A stretch of 61,360 nucleotides of DNA, taken from the NCBI GenBank assembly GCA_946478865.1, contig CAMLDO010000013.1, positions 1-61,360 of the forward strand, given 5' to 3'. The stretch comes from an uncultured Methylobacillus sp. Its GTDB lineage: Bacteria > Pseudomonadota > Gammaproteobacteria > Burkholderiales > Methylophilaceae. Positions 56,331-61,360 of this stretch are shown piece by piece. The notes beneath the pieces are model-generated. The model was not told the origin of the DNA. It saw nothing but the letters and a program-made list of their open reading frames with translations, and did no database searches. The number at the start of each line of letters is the position of its first letter. Position 1 is the first letter of the stretch. The position numbers and the translations under genes are program-made.

Positions 56331-56640
56331 GTTAAACGAACACCTGCAAGCCATCCCGGAAGAATGGAGCGCAACCTCCAAACTGTTCGTCGCATTGGGC
56401 GACGAACAGCGCCAGCGCCTGCTGCTCGCTTTCGAACCGGGCGAGCGGCTCAACATCACCCAGATCGTCTCCACCTCGAAACTTAGCCGTACCGCCGTGA
56501 ACCATCATCTCAAGGTTTTGCGCGATGCCGGCGTGTTGAGTAGCGAGAAAGTCGGCAAGGAGGTGTATTTCCGGATCGAGAAGGACAACATCGTCGATGC
56601 GCTGCAGCGCGTGCTCGCTTATGTAAAAGAAAAGATATAA
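56329..56640 (+). CDS. ArsR-family transcriptional regulator without cysteines
   Basis: 103 residues with a winged helix-turn-helix (LNITQIVSTSKLSRTAVNHHLKVLRDAGV). It has no cysteine at all, so the classical metal-thiolate sites are absent and it probably senses something other than arsenic-type metals. No Shine-Dalgarno lies before the ATG, and the promoter would place the transcript start at or next to it. It is followed by the aas-lplT genes, which it may control. Confidence 0.88.
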   Translation: MLNEHLQAIPEEWSATSKLFVALGDEQRQRLLLAFEPGERLNITQIVSTSKLSRTAVNHHLKVLRDAGVLSSEKVGKEVYFRIEKDNIVDALQRVLAYVKEKI

Positions 56641-56698
56641 CGCCGGGGACTTCGGCCGGTAACAAACGCAGTCAACAACAAAAATTAAAGGGGACTAC

Positions 56699-58816
56699 AT
56701 GCTGAAAAAACTACTGCAACTGCTGTTCCGAGCGCTGTTTCGCATCACCGTTCAGGGCGAACTTCCCCAGAAGGAAGAACGTCTGCTGGTCGTCGCCAAC
56801 CACGAATCCTTTCTCGACGGCCTGCTGCTCGGCCTGTTCCTGCCCTTTCGCGCCACCTTCGTGGTGCATACCACCGTGCTGCAGAATATCTGGTTCCGCC
56901 TCATTCTCTCGCAAGTGCCGCATCTGGCCGTGGACCCGACCAGTCCGCTGGCGATGAAAAAGGTCATCAAGCTGCTGGAATCCGGCGAGCCGGTAGTGAT
57001 CTTCCCGGAAGGCCGCATCACACTCACCGGCAGCCTCATGAAGGTATACGACGGGCCGGGTTTCGTCGCAGCCAAGACCGGCGCGACCGTCCTGCCCGTC
57101 CGCCTCGACGGCCCTGCCCGCTCCTACTTCAGCCGCCTGTCCGGCAACTATCCGCGTCGCCTGTTTCCCAAGGTCACGCTGTCCGTGTTGCCGACCACTG
57201 CGATTGTCATGCCGGAAGCACCCACGGCCAAGCAACGTCGACGCATGGCGGGCGAGGCGATGCGCCGCGTGATGCAGGAAATGCTGTTCAAGTCGCAACC
57301 GGTGCAGACGCTGTGGAGTGCCTTCGTCGATGCTGTGGGCATTCACGGCCGCGGCACGCATCTCATGGAAGACATGAAGCAGGTCGAGGAAACCTACGGC
57401 CAGCTGCTGACACGCAGCCTCGCACTGGGGCGCATGGTGGAGAAAATCTCAACGCTGGGCGAGGCTGTGGGCGTCCTGATGCCCAATGTTTCCAATACTG
57501 TTTGCCTGATTTTCGGCATGAGCGCCGTCGGACGCGTTCCTGCCATGCTCAACTACACGGCAGGCACCGCCGGCATGCAGAACGCCTGTATCGCCGCCAA
57601 AGTCCGCACCATCCTGACCTCGCGTCAGTTTCTCGAAGCAGCCAAGCTCGGACCGCAAGTCGCCGCGCTGCAAGGCGTGGAAATCGTCTATCTGGAAGAC
57701 CTGCGCAGCCGCTTCAGCCTATGGGACAAGCTGTGGCTGCTGGGCTACGCTCGCTGGCTGCCGAAATGCGCTGCCAAGCCGGCCTCGCCCGACGCGCCCG
57801 CCGTCGTGCTGTTCACGAGCGGCTCGGAAGGCAAGCCCAAGGGCGTGGTGCACAGCCATCGCGGCATTCTCGCCAACATCGCGCAGATCCGCGCGGTGAT
57901 CGACTTCAGCCCATCCGACAAATTCATGATCGCGTTGCCGCTGTTCCATGCATTCGGCTTTACTTGCGGTGCGATCATGCCGCTGGTGACGGGTTCCAAG
58001 ATTTTCCTCTACCCCTCGCCGCTGCACTACCGCATCATTCCCGAGATCATCTACGACCGCGGCTGCACCGTACTCTTCGGCACCAGCACTTTCCTCGGCA
58101 ACTATGCCAGGTTCGCGCACCCCTACGACTTCTACAAGCTGCGCTATGTCGTCGCCGGTGCGGAAAAACTCAACGAAGAAGTACGCAAGACCTGGATGGA
58201 GAAATTCGGCATCCGTATCCTCGAGGGTTACGGCGCCACCGAATGTGCACCGGTCCTCGCCGTCAATACGCCCATGGCCTGCCGCAACGGCACCGTCGGC
58301 CCGCTGCTTCCGGGGCTGGAAGCAAAACTGGAAGAAATCCCGGGCATCACACAAGGCGGACTACTCAGCGTACGCGGCCCCAACGTGATGCTGGGCTACT
58401 ATCTCTATGACAACCCCGGCGTACTGAAAGCCCCGGAAAGCGGCTGGTACAGTACCGGCGACATCGTCGATATCGACGCCGATGGTTTCGTACGCATCCT
58501 CGGCCGCGTCAAGCGCTTCGCCAAAATCGCCGGCGAGATGGTGTCGCTGGAAACCGTCGAACAGATCGCCAACCGCGCCTCTCCCAACCTTCAGCATGCG
58601 GCAACCACGCAAACAGACCCGCAACGCGGCGAAAACATCCTGCTGTTCACCACCGACCCCGCTCTCGCCCGCGATGCGCTGCAAGCCGCCGCACGCGACC
58701 TCGGCGCGCCGGAACTCGCCATCCCGCGCAAGATAGTCGTAGTCAAGGAGCTGCCGTTGCTGGGCACGGGCAAGACGGACTACGTCAGGCTGAAGCAACT
58801 CGCGGAAGAAGCCTGA
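56699..58816 (+). CDS. aas: Acyltransferase / acyl-ACP synthetase, Aas-like
   Basis: 705 residues, close to the 719 of E. coli Aas. N-terminal PlsC-type acyltransferase with HX4D (H35-D40 in NHESFLDG) and FPEGRI, then an AMP-binding synthetase domain with FTSGSEGKPKGVVHSH, YGATECAP and STGDIVDID. It re-acylates lysophosphatidylethanolamine at the inner membrane. The pairing with lplT downstream supports the assignment. Confidence 0.92.
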   Translation: MLKKLLQLLFRALFRITVQGELPQKEERLLVVANHESFLDGLLLGLFLPFRATFVVHTTVLQNIWFRLILSQVPHLAVDPTSPLAMKKVIKLLESGEPVVIFPEGRITLTGSLMKVYDGPGFVAAKTGATVLPVRLDGPARSYFSRLSGNYPRRLFPKVTLSVLPTTAIVMPEAPTAKQRRRMAGEAMRRVMQEMLFKSQPVQTLWSAFVDAVGIHGRGTHLMEDMKQVEETYGQLLTRSLALGRMVEKISTLGEAVGVLMPNVSNTVCLIFGMSAVGRVPAMLNYTAGTAGMQNACIAAKVRTILTSRQFLEAAKLGPQVAALQGVEIVYLEDLRSRFSLWDKLWLLGYARWLPKCAAKPASPDAPAVVLFTSGSEGKPKGVVHSHRGILANIAQIRAVIDFSPSDKFMIALPLFHAFGFTCGAIMPLVTGSKIFLYPSPLHYRIIPEIIYDRGCTVLFGTSTFLGNYARFAHPYDFYKLRYVVAGAEKLNEEVRKTWMEKFGIRILEGYGATECAPVLAVNTPMACRNGTVGPLLPGLEAKLEEIPGITQGGLLSVRGPNVMLGYYLYDNPGVLKAPESGWYSTGDIVDIDADGFVRILGRVKRFAKIAGEMVSLETVEQIANRASPNLQHAATTQTDPQRGENILLFTTDPALARDALQAAARDLGAPELAIPRKIVVVKELPLLGTGKTDYVRLKQLAEEA

Positions 58817-58818
58817 CT

Positions 58819-60057
58819 ATGAATCGCCGCCAATTCCTCAGAACCCTGCCTGTCCTGGGCGTGGGTGCGGCCGGAGTCGCAGCCGCGCAATACTGGCCGG
58901 AACAAGGCTTCCTCAATCAATGCCTGAGCGATCTGCCGGAAACGGCGATGCGCAATCCCTGGATGCAGCGCGTGTGGCATGGCATCGACCCGACACAGGT
59001 CTGGGATTGCCACACGCATCTTGTCGGCGCGGGCGATTCCGGCAGCGGGGCCTGGTTCAGCCCGGACATGGACAGCTTGTGGCATCCCCTGCTGCGATTG
59101 CAAAAACTGTTCTACATGAATGCCGGCTGCGTGCACGAAGCTCCCGGCAAGCTGGACGCCAGCTACATCGAACGGCTGCATAACCTGCTTGATGGCATGC
59201 AGCCGGGATGCAAGGCGATGCTGCTGGCTTTCGACTGGCGTCACGACGAGAACGGCAAGCCTGTCCCGGAGCATTCCATCTTCCATATTCCGAATGCCTA
59301 CGCTTCCGCCATGGCGCATCAGCATCCCGGCTATTTCGAATGGATCGCCTCGATCCACCCTTATCGCTCCGATGCGGTAGACGCGTTGCATCAGGCTGTC
59401 GATGCAGGCGCACGCGCCATCAAGTGGCTGCCTTCCGCAATGGGAATAGACCCGGCCTCCCCGCGCTGCGACCGCTTTTATGAGGCGCTGGCAGGTACGG
59501 GCCTACCCATCATCAGCCACGCCGGTCGCGAGCTGGCAGTACAGGGCGGCGATCAAAACGACGGCAATCCGCTCAATCTGCGCAGAGCCATGGACAAAGG
59601 CGCCCGCGTCGTCATCGCCCACTGCGCTTCCGACGGGGACGATATCGATCTCGACAAAGGAAAAAACGCCCCGCGCGTAAAGAGCTTCGAGCTCTTCGCC
59701 CGCCTCATGGACGATTCTCGCTACGATGGTCTGCTGTATGCGGACATTTCCGCCTTGACCCAATTCAACCGCGCCTGGGCACTCAAAACCGTGCTGCAAC
59801 GGAAGGAGTGGCATGCGCGCCTGCTCAATGGGTCGGATTATCCGCTGCCGGGCGTCATGCCGCTGTTTTCCGCCGGAGACATGGCGGATATGGGACTGTT
59901 GGACGAGGCGGCCGTACCTTGGTTGAAAGAAGTGCGCGCGCATAACCCGCTGCTGTTCGATTTTGCATTGAAACGCTTGCTCACACTGGATGGAGCCGGC
60001 TTCCCCACCTCCGTGTTCCATACGCGGGCATTCTTCGAAAATCGCCTGATCGCCTAG
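58819..60057 (+). CDS. Tat-exported amidohydrolase
   Basis: 412 residues with a Tat signal (NRRQFLRTLPVLGVG) and an amidohydrolase-2-like metal-binding barrel: WDCHTHLVG, IISHAGREL, VIAHCASDG and LNGSDYPLPG. The substrate is unknown. It lies between aas and lplT with 2-base and 23-base gaps, so it is probably co-expressed with them and may act on a lipid-derived or envelope compound. Confidence 0.85.
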   Translation: MNRRQFLRTLPVLGVGAAGVAAAQYWPEQGFLNQCLSDLPETAMRNPWMQRVWHGIDPTQVWDCHTHLVGAGDSGSGAWFSPDMDSLWHPLLRLQKLFYMNAGCVHEAPGKLDASYIERLHNLLDGMQPGCKAMLLAFDWRHDENGKPVPEHSIFHIPNAYASAMAHQHPGYFEWIASIHPYRSDAVDALHQAVDAGARAIKWLPSAMGIDPASPRCDRFYEALAGTGLPIISHAGRELAVQGGDQNDGNPLNLRRAMDKGARVVIAHCASDGDDIDLDKGKNAPRVKSFELFARLMDDSRYDGLLYADISALTQFNRAWALKTVLQRKEWHARLLNGSDYPLPGVMPLFSAGDMADMGLLDEAAVPWLKEVRAHNPLLFDFALKRLLTLDGAGFPTSVFHTRAFFENRLIA

Positions 60058-60080
60058 CCTTTTACAATGAGAGCCAAGAA

Positions 60081-61259
60081 ATGACCAACAACTCCCTCCT
60101 CTCGCGCGGCATGATTGCCGTTCTGGTCGCGCAATTCCTTTCCGCGCTCGCCGATAACGCCCTGCTGTTCGCCGCGATCGCGATGCTGCGCGAGCACCAT
60201 GCGCCCTCCTGGCAAACGCCGTTGCTACAGGCATTCTTTGTGATCGCGTTCGTAGTGCTGGCCCCGTTCGTCGGACCTTTTGCCGATACCTGGTCCAAAG
60301 GGCGCGTGATGCTGGCCGCCAATGCGATGAAATTTGCCGGAGCCGCCGCCATGCTGTCCGGCCTGCATCCGCTGCTCGCCTACTGTCTGGCCGGCATAGG
60401 CGCTGCCGCCTACTCTCCAGCCAAGTACGGCATTCTGAGCGAACTGGTAAGCCCGGATAAACTCGTCAAGGCCAATGGCATGATCGAGGGCTCGACCATC
60501 GTCGCCATTCTGCTGGGCGCGATCCTGGGAGGAAAGCTCGCCGACATTTCCCCGGCCACCGCATTAATCGGCATCAGCGGCTGCTATCTGCTGGCCGCTG
60601 CCGCCAACCTGCTGATCCCCAAACTGCCACCCGCACACCCGCTCGCGCACTTTTCTCCCGCGATCCTGCTGCGCGACTTCGCGATAGCAGTAAAAGTGTT
60701 GTTCAACATCCGGGACGCCCGCTTCTCGCTTCTCGGCACCAGTGTCTTCTGGGGCGCCGGATCGACGCTTCGCCTGCTGCTGGTCGCCTGGGTTCCCGTA
60801 GCGCTCGGTATCGCCGACCTCAGCATGCCGGCCAACATGAGCGGCGCTGTCGCCATCGGTATCGCGTTTGGCGCAGCGGCGGCTGCCAGCTTCGTCAGCC
60901 TGGACAAGGTCAACCGCGCCCTTCCCGCCGGCATTGCGCTCGGCGTCGTCATCCTGGTATTCGCGCACGTCACGAATCTGTACGCCGCTCTTGCCCTGCT
61001 GGTGCTGCTCGGCCTCTGCGGCGGCTTCTACGTCGTACCGCTAAACGCTTTGCTGCAGGAGCGCGGCCATGAAACCGTAGGCGCCGGCCATGCGGTCGCG
61101 GTACAAAACTTTGTGGAGAATCTCGTGATGCTGTCCCTGGTCGCTCTGTATACGCTGATGGATAAAGGCGGAATGCCTGTCGTGCAATCCGCATCGATTT
61201 TCGGAGGTGTGGTGTTGGCTGCGATCACGGCATTGGCGGTGTATCGAGTCAAACGCTGA
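60081..61259 (+). CDS. lplT: Lysophospholipid transporter LplT (MFS)
   Basis: 392 residues with 10-12 membrane spans. The LplT-type start (GMIAVLVAQFLSALADNALLFAAIAML) and PSKYGIL-like segment (YSPAKYGILSELV) are clear. It flips lysophospholipids inward for re-acylation by Aas. The last gene of the locus; a strong terminator follows within 15 bases. Confidence 0.92.
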   Translation: MTNNSLLSRGMIAVLVAQFLSALADNALLFAAIAMLREHHAPSWQTPLLQAFFVIAFVVLAPFVGPFADTWSKGRVMLAANAMKFAGAAAMLSGLHPLLAYCLAGIGAAAYSPAKYGILSELVSPDKLVKANGMIEGSTIVAILLGAILGGKLADISPATALIGISGCYLLAAAANLLIPKLPPAHPLAHFSPAILLRDFAIAVKVLFNIRDARFSLLGTSVFWGAGSTLRLLLVAWVPVALGIADLSMPANMSGAVAIGIAFGAAAAASFVSLDKVNRALPAGIALGVVILVFAHVTNLYAALALLVLLGLCGGFYVVPLNALLQERGHETVGAGHAVAVQNFVENLVMLSLVALYTLMDKGGMPVVQSASIFGGVVLAAITALAVYRVKR

Positions 61260-61270
61260 AGTGAAAATAC

Positions 61271-61294
61271 AAAAACCCGCAAAAGCGGGTTTTT
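61271..61294. terminator. Bidirectional intrinsic terminator between lplT and ssrA
   Basis: A 10-bp perfect stem (AAAAACCCGC with GCGGGTTTTT, AAAA loop) with T runs on both strands. It can end lplT on the plus strand and the tmRNA on the minus strand. Confidence 0.92.
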
Positions 61295-61305
61295 GTACCT
61301 TGAGA

Positions 61306-61360
61306 TGGTGGAGCCGGGGGGAATCGAACCCCCGTCCGCAAGCCCTCCACAGACAGTTCT
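61306..61360 (-). ncRNA. ssrA: tmRNA 3' end, 5' part outside the window
   Basis: Read on the minus strand the region ends in GGCTCCACCA, with an encoded CCA, preceded by a T arm (GGGGG-TTCGATT-CCCCC) and the CTTGCGGAC segment typical of betaproteobacterial tmRNA. There is no anticodon arm in the expected place, which argues against an ordinary tRNA. The gene continues past the right edge. tmRNA rescues stalled ribosomes with SmpB. Confidence 0.82.

Noticed and set aside
61306..61360. Ordinary tRNA gene at the right edge
   Set aside because: The T arm and CCA are present, but no anticodon arm lies at the expected distance; the upstream CTTGCGGAC fits tmRNA.

Overview
The window is a gene-dense, G+C-rich stretch of a betaproteobacterial chromosome. 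Family-level resemblance (fds formate dehydrogenase, surE-pcm-nlpD, a Wsp-like chemosensory cluster, an ssrA 3' end) suggests a Nitrosomonadales-like relative; this is an inference from gene content, not a taxonomic result. I see no insertion sequence, prophage, CRISPR array or rRNA. The only structural RNA is the 3' end of a tmRNA at the right edge.

Layout. 1-5.4 kb: six overlapping genes in the order MoxR ATPase, DUF58, MxaA-like, VWA, TPR, VWA, matching the mxaRSACKL maturation genes of methanol dehydrogenase; the MxaA homologue carries an extra DUF1097-like membrane domain. 5.6-11.6 kb: a complete fdsGBA-fdhD-fdsD operon for NAD-dependent molybdenum formate dehydrogenase. 11.6-21.8 kb: mostly housekeeping genes (rlmJ, truC, acnB, purB, wrbA, a HugZ-like gene) plus a membrane diguanylate cyclase.

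22.1-41.8 kb: a chemosensory operon with the Wsp core order CheW, CheR-TPR, CheW, then CheA-REC, CheB. Between the second CheW and CheA sit a TonB-dependent receptor, a YfiR-like periplasmic protein and three methyl-accepting proteins; the first of these has a YfiN-like CHASE8 sensor and three apparent HAMP units. The WspR diguanylate cyclase of known Wsp systems is missing. In its place are a multi-receiver hybrid kinase, two single-domain response regulators and a GAF-PAS-GGDEF-EAL protein whose GGDEF half has lost key residues while its EAL half looks intact. This locus is the best candidate for an undescribed system: an outer-membrane receptor and YfiR-type protein feeding a chemosensory array whose output may be c-di-GMP breakdown.

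42.0-44.9 kb: surE-pcm-nlpD without rpoS behind it. 44.9-52.4 kb: a long minus-strand run of redox genes (thioredoxin-like, nitroreductase, MocA, IorB/IorA-type molybdenum hydroxylase, XdhC, Old Yellow Enzyme, DODA-type dioxygenase), diverging from a LysR regulator across a strong palindrome. 53.4-56.3 kb: psiE, nnrD/nnrE and an orphan moxR. 56.3-61.3 kb: a cysteine-free ArsR regulator with a palindrome over its start codon, then aas, a Tat-exported amidohydrolase and lplT, a phospholipid repair locus, followed by a strong terminator and the tmRNA end.
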